This document shows positions 1 to 8,065 of a stretch of DNA of 64,000 nucleotides, in pieces. The notes below the pieces were generated by a model, which was not told the DNA's origin, did no database searches, and worked only from the letters and a program-made list of their open reading frames with translations. Source of the DNA: an uncultured Roseiflexaceae bacterium. GTDB lineage: Bacteria; Chloroflexota; Chloroflexia; Chloroflexales; Roseiflexaceae. Each line of letters opens with the position of its first letter. Within the stretch, counting starts at the first letter, position 1. The DNA lies in assembly GCA_937988885.1 (NCBI GenBank), contig CALKHR010000136.1, positions 1 through 64,000 on the forward strand, read 5' to 3'. Both the position numbers and the translations under genes were made by a program.

Positions 1-196
1 AAGATCTGTCTCTAGAGTTATCTACCCGCCAACCTAGTAGCAACATTGGTTAATACAGGTCTATCGGTGTTCGATACGCATATTTCCTCGTTATGACGCT
101 CCTTTTCAGCGCCCAACATCCCCGTTTGGAGCAAGCGATGAATGGACATGTTGCTTTCATCAGCCATTCAATGCATGAACAGAAGGAGTCGAAACC

Positions 197-1060
197 ATGA
201 TTCTTATAACAGGAGCGGGCGGCACGGTCGGAAGCGAGGTTGTCAGACAGTTACAGGCATCGCAGCAACCTGTACGCCTTGCTTTCCACTCGCAGCACAA
301 GGCGGAACAGGCTGCTGCGGCTGGTCACGATGTGGTGATGATCGACTATCTCCAACCGGAGACGTTAAGCGCAGCGCTGGCAGGTGCCGAAGCAGTGTTT
401 CTGATGGGCAACGGTGTATTGGGTCAGGCAGAAGGTGAGATCAACGTTGTCAAGGCGGCTCAGGCTGCTGGCGTGCAGCGTATCGTCAAGCTCTCGGTGT
501 GGGGCGCCGATAGCGACGCGTTTATGCTCGCCCGCTTGCACAACAAGATCGAGCGCGCCATTGTTGCGAGCGGCTTAGAATGGACTATGTTGCGCCCAAA
601 CAGCTTTATGCAGAACTTTATCACCTACGATCTCGAGACTATTGTGCGAGATGGCGCGTTTTATCTCCCCGCTGGCGATGCAGCGATCAATCACATCGAT
701 ATACGCGATATTGCGCAGGTCGCCACGCTCGCGCTCACGCAACCGGGGCACGCTGGTCAAGTGTACAACCTCTCCGGTCCCCGCGCGATCACCTATGCCG
801 AGGCTGCGGCGATTCTATCGCGCACGATCGGCAAGACCGTGCACTATGTTGAGATATCCGATGCTGAGGCCCGTGCTGCGTTGCTCGAAAGTGGTGCGCC
901 CGAGGAGTACGCCGATACTTTAGTCGATCTGAATCGTTTCTTTCGAACGGGGGGCGCCGCTGAGGGTAGCACCACCGTCCGTGAACTCACTGCTCGCGAG
1001 CCGATCAGCTTCGAGCAGTTCGCCCGTGACCATATCGATTGGTTTGTTGCGCCACGTTAA
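197..1060 (+). CDS. NmrA-type NAD(P)-binding reductase (atypical SDR)
   Basis: The 287-residue protein opens with the Rossmann motif GAGGTVG at about residues 6-12. It lacks the classical SDR YxxxK signature, as NmrA/quinone-oxidoreductase-2-like proteins do. The middle holds the LRPNSFMQNF segment (about residues 132-141) that is typical of NmrA-like proteins. The probable role is as a redox sensor or an NAD(P)H-dependent reductase acting on small quinone-like or carbonyl substrates in the cytoplasm. The ATG at 197 follows AGAAGGAG, a strong ribosome binding site, so the start is well supported. The gene stands alone and converges on the cyclodeaminase gene across a shared terminator. The family is assigned with confidence; the substrate is unknown. 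Confidence 0.85.
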   Translation: MILITGAGGTVGSEVVRQLQASQQPVRLAFHSQHKAEQAAAAGHDVVMIDYLQPETLSAALAGAEAVFLMGNGVLGQAEGEINVVKAAQAAGVQRIVKLSVWGADSDAFMLARLHNKIERAIVASGLEWTMLRPNSFMQNFITYDLETIVRDGAFYLPAGDAAINHIDIRDIAQVATLALTQPGHAGQVYNLSGPRAITYAEAAAILSRTIGKTVHYVEISDAEARAALLESGAPEEYADTLVDLNRFFRTGGAAEGSTTVRELTAREPISFEQFARDHIDWFVAPR

Positions 1061-1130
1061 TGCGTAACACTGGCTAGGCCTCGAATCCCATGCTTGGAAC
1101 AGCTACAATCACGTCGTTGATTGCCAACTG

Positions 1131-1163
1131 AGCAGCGCCTGCCCATATGGCAGGCGCTGTTCG
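1131..1163. terminator. Bidirectional intrinsic terminator between convergent genes
   Basis: CAGCGCCTGCC and GGCAGGCGCTG form an 11-bp perfect stem with a short ATAT-containing loop. It sits between the NmrA-type gene and the cyclodeaminase gene, which converge here. T-runs are weak on both sides. Confidence 0.6.
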
Positions 1164-1200
1164 TGTATGGATGGAGCGCAGTACCTTCATACCGCCCCGT

Positions 1201-2190
1201 TCACCCAAGCTCGATCTCGGTGCCCAAGCCGAGTTCACGCGCTTGTTGATACGCCACCTGCGCCACTGCGATATCCTGCGCTGCGTTGCCAACCGACTTG
1301 AAGAACGTGATCTGTTCGGGTGAGGTGCGGCCTGCCACGCGCCCCGACACCACTTCGCCCAACTCGCCCACCACGTGCGCCTCATCGATCAGCCCTTGTG
1401 CTCGCGCCTGCACCAGATCGCCGGCCTCCGCCCAGGCCGCCGCCCGCTGATCGACCACCACGCGGGCGCGCGCCACCGTAGCAGCGGGCAACTCCTGCAT
1501 CGTCGAGCGGTACGAGCCGACCCCATTGAAATGCGTTCCGGCGCGCACATCGGCATCATCGAAGATCGGCGTGGGCGATGAGGTTGCGCAGCACACTACA
1601 TCGGCCTCGGCGAGCGCCTGCGCTGCCGACGATGCCACGCGAACATCAACGGGGATCGGCGCACCGAAGCCACGCAACTCCTCTGCTAGTCGCTCGGCGT
1701 GCGCAGCCGTGCGGTTGACCACCCACACCCGTTTGATCGAGCGCGCAACACAGACCGCCCACACCTGCGGCAGTGCCTGCGCCCCAGCGCCGAACAGCGC
1801 CAATACCTGCGCATCCTCGCGGGCCATCGCACGGGTCGCCGCGCCCGATGCCGCGCCCGTGCGCAGCGCCGTGAGATAACTCCCGTCCATCAGCGCAAGG
1901 GGTTTGCCGTTGTTGGTATCGAACAGCAGCACCAATGCTTGGATCGTGGGCAGACCGAGTGCGGTATTTTGTGGGAATAAGGTCAGCGCCTTCATGCCCA
2001 GTGCTGCGCTGCCTCCCAAATAGGCGGGCATCACCAGATGCAGCCCAGAGACGGGCGGGATAGCAACATGTGGTCGCAACGGCACCTCGGCTCGGCCATC
2101 GGATAATTGCGCAAATGCCGAAGCCACCGCATCGATCGCCTGCGGCATCGGAACTGCCCTTCGCAACTCTTCGCGTGTGATTAAGAGCAT
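1201..2190 (-). CDS. Ornithine cyclodeaminase / mu-crystallin family protein
   Basis: This cytoplasmic NAD(P)-dependent protein belongs to the ornithine cyclodeaminase/mu-crystallin family, which includes ornithine and alanine dehydrogenase-like enzymes and imine reductases. In the 329-residue form the N-terminal domain carries LMDGSYLTALRTGAASGAA, a hallmark of the family. A Rossmann region follows (ALFGAGAQALPQ). The frame stays open to 2310, but ATG 2190 is preceded by GGGAGGTGGCG, and the -35/-10 promoter lies inside the extension, so 2190 is the start. Substrate specificity cannot be read from sequence; options include ornithine, 1-piperideine-2-carboxylate or alanine. Confidence 0.88.
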   Translation of the reverse strand: MLLITREELRRAVPMPQAIDAVASAFAQLSDGRAEVPLRPHVAIPPVSGLHLVMPAYLGGSAALGMKALTLFPQNTALGLPTIQALVLLFDTNNGKPLALMDGSYLTALRTGAASGAATRAMAREDAQVLALFGAGAQALPQVWAVCVARSIKRVWVVNRTAAHAERLAEELRGFGAPIPVDVRVASSAAQALAEADVVCCATSSPTPIFDDADVRAGTHFNGVGSYRSTMQELPAATVARARVVVDQRAAAWAEAGDLVQARAQGLIDEAHVVGELGEVVSGRVAGRTSPEQITFFKSVGNAAQDIAVAQVAYQQARELGLGTEIELG

Positions 2191-2281
2191 CGCCACCTCC
2201 CTGCAGCAACACGACGCCTCTGCACCCATCCCTGCGCGCCCGCTTGCACGATGTTCTTCAACTAGTCCCAATGGTTGATGC

Positions 2282-2310
2282 AGAATAGGACACCATGGCG
2301 ATTGTGTCAA
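2282..2310 (-). promoter_or_regulatory. Sigma-70-type promoter for the cyclodeaminase gene
   Basis: On the minus strand TTGACA (2310-2305) is separated by 17 nt from TATTCT (2287-2282). Transcription would begin near 2275, leaving an 85-nt leader before ATG 2190. Confidence 0.65.
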
Positions 2311-2483
2311 ACGTTATTTGTTGGCATACTATGCCATGTTACATAGGTTATTGTTAGGTTTTGGTTAAAAGTGATCGTTGGGCGTCACGGAATTCTCCAC
2401 CAAACGGTATCCAAGTAGCGGTGGTTCTCAGTACACCAAGGTAAGCCTTCATTGTTGTTTGAAACAGAGAAAGGGCTTCCACA

Positions 2484-3119
2484 TTGAATCTACAACACAC
2501 ATCAAACCTTGCCGACGTATCGCGCTATCGCCGCATCGCAGTGGTTGGCGTGAGCGGCTCAGGCAAGACCACATTGGCGAAACAACTTGCGCACCGCCTG
2601 GCTCTGCACCATGTCGAACTAGATTCCTTGTACTGGGAACCGGGATGGGCGCGTGCTGCTGCACCCACCTTCCGTCAGCGGGCCATCAAGGCCTTCGAGC
2701 ACGAGCGGTGGGTCGTCGATGGCAATCACCCTGAGGTACGCGACATCATTTGGAGCCGCGTTGATACCGTTGTATGGCTCGACTACTGGTTGGGTATTGT
2801 GATGTGGCGGCTCTTGCGCCGCACACACGAGCGCTGCAAAACCAATATCGAATTATGGAACGGGAACCGCGAGCGATCGATGCTTGCGCATTTCACCACC
2901 AAAGATTCGATCTTCCTCTGGTCGCTGCGCACCTACAAACTGCGCCGTCGTGAATATACTACAATGTTCAGTTCGCCCGAATACGCCCATATCAAGCCGA
3001 TTCACCTGCGTTCGCCCCGCGCGACGCAAGCCTGGTTCAAGAGCCTGCCCTCGTTCTCGCTCACAAACGCATATACCAGTGTGCCTACTTCTGCTGCTCA
3101 TATAACCGATGCTGTTTGA
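2484..3119 (+). CDS. P-loop NTPase, adenylate kinase/topology-modulation-like
   Basis: The 211-residue protein has a Walker A motif GVSGSGKTTLAK at about residues 23-34. A LDSLYWEPGW segment and WVVDGNH follow, both typical of the small AAA_17/FlaR-like nucleotide kinases often annotated as topology modulation proteins. It should bind ATP and phosphorylate or remodel a small molecule, but the substrate is unknown. The only in-frame start before the P-loop that gives a normal N-terminus is TTG 2484, with GAGAAAGG upstream. It is the last gene before a strong hairpin and has no functional partner nearby. Confidence 0.75.
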   Translation: MNLQHTSNLADVSRYRRIAVVGVSGSGKTTLAKQLAHRLALHHVELDSLYWEPGWARAAAPTFRQRAIKAFEHERWVVDGNHPEVRDIIWSRVDTVVWLDYWLGIVMWRLLRRTHERCKTNIELWNGNRERSMLAHFTTKDSIFLWSLRTYKLRRREYTTMFSSPEYAHIKPIHLRSPRATQAWFKSLPSFSLTNAYTSVPTSAAHITDAV

Positions 3120-3142
3120 TCCGTAATGATCTTTTTCTTTTT

Positions 3143-3183
3143 GTGATGACGAGGCGCTGCTACGTGCAGTGCCTCGTCATCAC
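3143..3183 (+). terminator. Strong hairpin, probable terminator
   Basis: GTGATGACGAGGC pairs perfectly with GCCTCGTCATCAC. The stem continues inward (GCTGC with GCAGT) to a TACGT loop, about 18 bp in all. It lies just after the kinase-like gene and also downstream of thiB on the other strand. The tail TTGTATT is only moderately T-rich. Its core recurs elsewhere in the window (see findings). Confidence 0.6.
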
Positions 3184-3352
3184 TTGTATTCGGGAGATGT
3201 GGGTATTAGTTGATAACCTGCATCACGCCATAACGTTCACTTGCCGTTTGTGTCGGTAATCATTCGGCATAAAAAGCCTTTTGGAATACATCAGGAACGG
3301 TGAGCAGAGACGCTCTTTGCTGAGCAACGTTGATGATCGATTTCGCTTACGA

Positions 3353-4516
3353 CTACCGCAACACCGTGCGTGTCCACTCCTCTAGCCACTGCTCACGGTT
3401 CTGCTCGATCTGCTCCGGTGTGACGCCGACAGGTTGCTCCGGCACCTGGGCGAACTGCACAAACACATCGGGTTGTGCAGCCTCCGGCAGCACTGGGTAG
3501 ATGAACATCTGCAGCGGCACATCCTCCTGGAACGGCTTGCTCAACATAAAATCGATGAACCGCTCGGCCAATGCGCGCTGCTTCGTGTTCTTCAGGATAC
3601 CAGCAAATTCAACCTGCAGGAACGCGCCTGCCATCAGGTTCGCTGTTGGCGGTTCGCTCAGTGTGCCCTCGCTGAAGTACACCTCGGCAGCGGGGCTTGT
3701 GGCGTACGAAACCACCAACGGGCGCGGCCCATCGCCCGACGAGCCGCTGAAATGCGTGTAATAGGCATCCTCCCAGCCATCCGCCACCAACACTCCATTG
3801 GCCCGTAGATCCTCCCAATAGTTGAGCCACGTGTAATCACCTTCGGTGCCGAAGTAACCGATCGTGGCCAGCATAAACGCCAATCCTGGCGATGAGGTTG
3901 CCGGATTCTCGACGACTAACAGGTCTTTCCACTCAGGTTTCGTCAACTCTTCGAGCGTTGTTGGTGGCTCACGGCCCTGCTCGGCCAGCCAACCTTTATC
4001 GTAATTGATCACTACGTAGCCATAATCGATCGGCAGCAGGCGATTACTCGGATCGAGTTTGAACTGCGCGGGGATATTGGCCAGTGCGGGGGCGTCGTAC
4101 GCCTCGAAGATATCGGCCTCGAGCGCGCGGCTCAGGAAGGTGTTATCGACGCCAAAGAACACATCGGCCAGCGGACTATCCTTGCTGAGGATCGCCTTGT
4201 TGAGCGCTGCGCCAGTATCGCCCGACTTGAGCACCTGCAACTTCGCGCCCGTTTCAGCCTCGAAGGCAGCCACGACATCTTCGCTGACGTTGAAGCTATC
4301 GTGCGACATCACCACCAATGTCGCGCCGCTGAACGCTGGACCACTCTGTGGCTCGGCGGTTGGTGCGCTGCTCGCCTCGGTGGTCGGTGCAGCGGTGGCG
4401 GACTCCGTCGTGGCGGCGGGTGAGGGTGTATTCGTGGGTGATATACCGGTGGGTTGGCTACCGCATGCCGCGAGCATGGCGAGCAATAGCAGTAGAACGA
4501 TACCTTTTCGCATCAT
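3353..4516 (-). CDS. thiB: Thiamine ABC transporter substrate-binding lipoprotein
   Basis: A lipoprotein signal peptide (charged start, hydrophobic stretch, then a lipobox ending LAAC at residues 15-18) leads into a low-complexity Thr/Ala/Pro/Ser linker to about residue 60. A periplasmic-binding-protein fold of the thiamine/iron-III type II cluster follows. Segments such as SPLADVFFGVDN, PIDYGYVVINYD and VENPATSSPGLAFM are characteristic of ThiB-like proteins that capture thiamine or thiamine phosphates. The TPP riboswitch directly upstream strongly supports this function. No thiP permease or thiQ ATPase gene is adjacent, so the membrane components must be encoded elsewhere. ATG codons at 4516 and 4513 both follow a GGGGA ribosome binding site. 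Confidence 0.92.
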   Translation of the reverse strand: MMRKGIVLLLLLAMLAACGSQPTGISPTNTPSPAATTESATAAPTTEASSAPTAEPQSGPAFSGATLVVMSHDSFNVSEDVVAAFEAETGAKLQVLKSGDTGAALNKAILSKDSPLADVFFGVDNTFLSRALEADIFEAYDAPALANIPAQFKLDPSNRLLPIDYGYVVINYDKGWLAEQGREPPTTLEELTKPEWKDLLVVENPATSSPGLAFMLATIGYFGTEGDYTWLNYWEDLRANGVLVADGWEDAYYTHFSGSSGDGPRPLVVSYATSPAAEVYFSEGTLSEPPTANLMAGAFLQVEFAGILKNTKQRALAERFIDFMLSKPFQEDVPLQMFIYPVLPEAAQPDVFVQFAQVPEQPVGVTPEQIEQNREQWLEEWTRTVLR

Positions 4517-4553
4517 CAGTTCCCCTTTATCCTAAAAACCGCTTTCAGCGCAC

Positions 4554-4590
4554 AAATAAAAATCCACTGACCTGGGGATACAGTCAGCGG
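4554..4590 (-). terminator. Riboswitch expression-platform terminator
   Basis: On the minus strand CCGCTGAC (4590-4583) pairs over 8 bp with GTCAGTGG (4571-4564). The U-tract TTTTTATTT follows (4563-4555). It lies between the TPP aptamer and the thiB start, as expected for transcription attenuation. Confidence 0.8.
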
Positions 4591-4605
4591 ACGGTTAAAC
4601 GCTGG

Positions 4606-4699
4606 TGCTTCCCTACGCTGGTATGACCCAGGTCAGGTTCAAAGGGTCAGCGACGTTCCGGTCGCAGTCTCAGCCAGGCTACCCTGGCCCCCCTAGCAG
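4606..4699 (-). ncRNA. TPP riboswitch aptamer (thi-box)
   Basis: Read on the minus strand, the element contains the thi-box landmarks in order: a GGGGGCC arm, GGCTGAGA, CCCTTTGAACCTGA, CTGGGTCATACCAGCG and the closing TAGGGAAGC. These match the TPP-binding core, in which the CUGAGA and ACCUGA segments hold the pyrimidine ring and the GCG/GGGAAG region closes the structure. It precedes thiB and a terminator, so TPP binding should shut off thiamine uptake. Confidence 0.95.
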
Positions 4700-4719
4700 T
4701 TTTTTATTTGTGCAGGTGT

Positions 4720-4748
4720 ACGATACCACCTCGCCTATGACTTGTCAA
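4720..4748 (-). promoter_or_regulatory. Promoter of the TPP riboswitch-thiB transcript
   Basis: TTGACA (4748-4743) and TATCGT (4725-4720) are separated by 17 nt on the minus strand. The predicted +1 is near 4713, immediately 5' of the aptamer and at the edge of a 13-nt inverted repeat. Confidence 0.65.
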
Positions 4749-4990
4749 TTCAGAAACATCGGTGTTGTGATCGTATTTGGTGCCTGCTTGGTACGAAACG
4801 GTTGGGTGTAAACAAACGATGGAAAAGAGGTTGATCGTGTGTTATTCCGGCCTATTAGATACATTTTCTCTGTGAATATGCTCGATTGAGACATAACTCA
4901 GCCCGAACATGTTGGTGACAGCGACTTGCTCAGAGTATGGTATCATCGGCAGTACGCTAACAGTCACTATAGTATGCGCAGGAGAGAAGC

Positions 4991-6793
4991 ATGTTCAAAC
5001 GTATCCTCACGCTCGTCCTGATGAGCAGCATTCTGTTGGGGATGGTTGCAATGCCATCCGCACTCACGGCGGCCCCCAGGACGCCCGGCGAGGTACCCGA
5101 CACCCTGCCGCCGTACATGCGCCAGTACTTCCCCGAGACGCAGCATGCGGCGGTCAATTCGTTCCTGCAGTTCTGGCGAAACACGCCCAACGCGTTGTTT
5201 GTGCTGGGCTACCCGATCTCGGCACCTTTCATCGAGGAGAGTTTCACCGAGCCGGGCACGTATTATCGCGTTCAATATTTCGAGCGGGCCATCCTAGAGG
5301 AGCACCCCGAGAACTATGGAACGCCCTACTACATTCTGGGTCGGCTGCTAGGCAGCCAAATTGCAGCGAGTCGTAGTCACGAGGAGCCATTCCTGCCTGT
5401 GGCAGATCCGGGCAATGGCACCTATGACGCTGCTTCGCAGCACACCTTGACAAACAATCCTGCGCCTTTCCGGACGTTCTGGCAGCAGAACGGTGGGTTG
5501 TCGGTGTTTGGACGACCGATCTCCGAGCAGTTCCAGGAAGTGAATCAGGCCGACGGCAAGACCTATTGGGTGCAGTATTTCGAGCGCCAGCGTATGGAAT
5601 GGCATCCCGATGAGCCAGATCCTCGCTATCGCATTCTGCTAGGTCTGCTGGGCAACGAGCAGCGCGATGCGCACCACTTGGGCGAAGAAGCGTTTGCGCC
5701 TGAGGCTCCCGATCAGCAGGCGCCACCTCCGCCACCATCGGGCGATTTCGTGTATGGCTTCAACGCACTGCTGTACGGCCAGGCTGCGCCTTGGCAGGAT
5801 CGCGGTCGCGTGCTGACGCTCTCGAAGAACGCCGGTATCTACTGGATTCGCCAGCAGGTACGCTGGGTGGATATGCAGAGCGCACCAGGTACAGAATGTT
5901 ACAAGATCTGTTGGGGCGAGTTGGATGACATTGTGAACGAGAGCTCGGCAGCGGGCGTGAAGTTGCTGCTGAGTATAGTTGCTGCGCCTGGTTGGGCAAC
6001 CTCCAACGGTCGCAACGGTCTCCCTGCCCGCGAGCACTTCCACGAGTTCAACAACTTCATGGGCCAGATGGCCGCCCGCTACAAGGGTAAGGTTCAGGCA
6101 TACGAGATCTGGAACGAGCAGAACCTTGCTGTTGAGAACGGTGGTCGTGTCGCGAACGCACAGCACTATATGGATATGCTGGTTGGCGCTTCACAGGCTA
6201 TCAAGGCCTCGGATCCCGATGCGATCGTTGTTTCCGGCGGTCCTTCATCGACTGAGACCAACAATCCAAACCTTGCGATCAGCGATATCGTCTTCTTGAA
6301 GCAGATGTTCGCCGACCCGCGCTTCCGCAGCGCCGTTGACGTGGTTGGCGTGCACCCCGGTGGCGCTGGCAACCCGCCCGACACCCTGTGGCCGGATAAT
6401 CCTGGCCCTGGACCGGGTTGGACCAACAGCCGCGAGTTCTACTTCCGCCGCGTCGAGGATGTGCGCGCTGCGATGGTCGAGTACGGCCTGAGCGACATGA
6501 AGATGTGGGTGACCGAGTTCGGCTGGGCCACGCGTAACAACACGCCTGGCTATGGCTACGGCAACAACATCTCCTTCGAGAAGCAGGCCGAGTGGATCGT
6601 ACGGGCCTTCCAGATGGGTCGCAACGAGTATGCGCCGTGGATGGGCGGTATGTTCCTGTGGCAGTTGAACTTCGCGGTTGAGTGGAAGTACAAGGGCAAC
6701 GAGTTGCACGAGCAAGCGTCGTTCGGCGTGCTCAACGGCGACTGGAGCCCACGCCCCGCGTACCTTGCCATTCAAAATATGCGCAAGAACTAA
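4991..6793 (+). CDS. Secreted glycoside hydrolase with two N-terminal YFER repeats
   Basis: The 600-residue precursor starts with a signal peptide (about residues 1-28, ending ALTAAP). Two related modules of about 80 residues follow (about 40-125 and 148-225). Each ends in a VQYFER...E.HP...Y..LLG pattern with an upstream LGYPIS/FGRPIS. After a proline-rich linker (about 243-250) comes a TIM-barrel glycosidase of clan GH-A type. E376 in YEIWNEQN is the likely acid/base and E509 in WVTEFGW the likely nucleophile. It probably acts outside the cell on a plant or microbial beta-glycan; the exact family (GH39 or GH5-like) is not certain. The ATG follows GGAGAG. Confidence 0.8.
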   Translation: MFKRILTLVLMSSILLGMVAMPSALTAAPRTPGEVPDTLPPYMRQYFPETQHAAVNSFLQFWRNTPNALFVLGYPISAPFIEESFTEPGTYYRVQYFERAILEEHPENYGTPYYILGRLLGSQIAASRSHEEPFLPVADPGNGTYDAASQHTLTNNPAPFRTFWQQNGGLSVFGRPISEQFQEVNQADGKTYWVQYFERQRMEWHPDEPDPRYRILLGLLGNEQRDAHHLGEEAFAPEAPDQQAPPPPPSGDFVYGFNALLYGQAAPWQDRGRVLTLSKNAGIYWIRQQVRWVDMQSAPGTECYKICWGELDDIVNESSAAGVKLLLSIVAAPGWATSNGRNGLPAREHFHEFNNFMGQMAARYKGKVQAYEIWNEQNLAVENGGRVANAQHYMDMLVGASQAIKASDPDAIVVSGGPSSTETNNPNLAISDIVFLKQMFADPRFRSAVDVVGVHPGGAGNPPDTLWPDNPGPGPGWTNSREFYFRRVEDVRAAMVEYGLSDMKMWVTEFGWATRNNTPGYGYGNNISFEKQAEWIVRAFQMGRNEYAPWMGGMFLWQLNFAVEWKYKGNELHEQASFGVLNGDWSPRPAYLAIQNMRKN

Positions 6794-6844
6794 CTAATTG
6801 CATCTCAGTACGGTAGCCTAACAGAGGCTAACCAACGCTGAAAC

Positions 6845-6907
6845 AACGCCCCAAGCAGTGAACCCATGCTGCACAAGCATACGCTCACTCGCTTGGGGCG
6901 TTTTGTT
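6845..6907 (+). terminator. Intrinsic terminator after the glycosidase gene
   Basis: AACGCCCCAAGC (6845-6856) pairs with GCTTGGGGCGTT (6891-6902), followed by TTGTTG. The loop has internal stems AGTGA/TCACT and ATGCT/AGCAT, which make a long branched hairpin. Confidence 0.8.
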
Positions 6908-7518
6908 GTGGCTGAAGGGCGTTCAGCATGGATACATCATGCTTCCCATCGCAAGGCATATCCTGCTTATATCACAAGCGGTTGAATAGTGATGGGATAC
7001 GAGCAGTTTCAGCCTGTGGCAGCATGATTTGTTCTGTTTATGACCGTATCGATGCTAGCAGCAGCACTTGAATGCATTGGTTGCTACGTGATTCCAAGGT
7101 ATCACTGTCATTCCGAATGAGCCGCCAGGCGATATGAGGAATCTCATCGTGCTGCATTGTCTGTCACCTTGAGTTCTCTCACTATGTTCGAGATGACAAA
7201 GCTTCTCATTGCTTCGTCGGTGAGATCCTTCACTTCGTTCAGGCTGACAATGCTCCTCGTTGAACTGAAAACAATCGGGAAATTGCCAAACAATGTAACA
7301 TCGCCTCCGAATGCTCACGTAGGAAAAGCAGCACCCCAGCTATATGATGCGATGCAGCATTTCAACCGATACCCACACTTCTCAAAACAGGCGATGCCGA
7401 TGCGCTGCTACGTGCAGGGCATCAACAGCACACAAAACGCCGAGCACCCTGCTGCCGCAGGCGAAAACCGCTTCCTCATCATCATTACGTAACCGCATGC
7501 AGTACAACAGGTGAAACG
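6908..7518. other. Intergenic region with dispersed repeat DNA, no gene seen
   Basis: About 600 bases lack a convincing coding frame. The reading frames here are broken and look like translated repeat DNA. The middle (about 7100-7265) is a repeat tract described separately. A short hairpin related to the one at 3143 lies at 7399-7423. Confidence 0.6.
7100..7265. repeat. Dispersed intergenic repeat tract (GAACGAAGTGAAGGATCTC type)
   Basis: The minus strand carries three tandemly arranged, diverged units. Each has the form TGTCA(T/G)-CCTGAAC-GAAGTGA-(A/G)GGATCTC or close variants (CATCTCGAACATAGTGAGAGAACTC, CATTCCGAATGAGCC). When translated this repeat gives the well-known spurious 'PERSEGS' peptides. 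A related unit lies at 18075-18150. Confidence 0.65.
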
Positions 7519-7986
7519 ATGCTATCGAAACGATCCGTTGACTGGTATCTGTACGATACTTTACGTTCTCCGTTCGCCTGGATTGGCGTGTTGCTCTGCC
7601 TATTGCTCGTGTATGTTCTGGGAACCTTCTTGGTATGGAATACACCGAAGGGTGCAATGACCATGGCTTGTCATATGCGTGTGCTGTATTGGCATAAGGA
7701 ACTGCATCCACCAGAGATCGCCCATTATAATCAACTGACTGTAGCGATTGAGCAAACATGGATCTGGCTGCCATCCCAGATCACAGCGATCGATGCGGAT
7801 ACCTACCAGGTCGATGCACCAGTTACTGTCGTTGAAGGATCACCGCCTGCTTATCATCATCCTGTTGGATACGAAGCACGCTATCCCTATCGCTATTCCT
7901 GCCTGGCACACTATCAGGGTGAAGCATTTTGGGCCACTGAAGAACAGGTGCAGGTACTCGACATCACAGCCGAACGTATGCCATAA
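7519..7986 (+). CDS. Hypothetical protein with one N-terminal membrane helix
   Basis: The 155-residue product has one hydrophobic segment (about residues 20-40) after a short cytoplasmic start. A mostly extracytoplasmic domain rich in Tyr, His and Trp follows. No family is recognised. The ATG at 7519 has GGTGAAAC upstream as a possible ribosome binding site, and codon use resembles neighbouring genes less clearly than usual. It ends 79 bases before the methyltransferase start, so the two may be cotranscribed. Treat it as a real but uncharacterised gene. Confidence 0.5.
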   Translation: MLSKRSVDWYLYDTLRSPFAWIGVLLCLLLVYVLGTFLVWNTPKGAMTMACHMRVLYWHKELHPPEIAHYNQLTVAIEQTWIWLPSQITAIDADTYQVDAPVTVVEGSPPAYHHPVGYEARYPYRYSCLAHYQGEAFWATEEQVQVLDITAERMP

Positions 7987-8065
7987 TAGCGTTGTCTCTC
8001 CAAAGAGCAGATATTACCCGCTGATCATTGATACCTGTGCTCCAATGATTGTTCATGATACGCCA

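Noticed and set aside
7055..7318. Minus-strand open frame with PERSEGS-like residues
   Set aside because: It is translated dispersed repeat DNA, a known source of false genes; there is no ribosome binding site or conserved domain.
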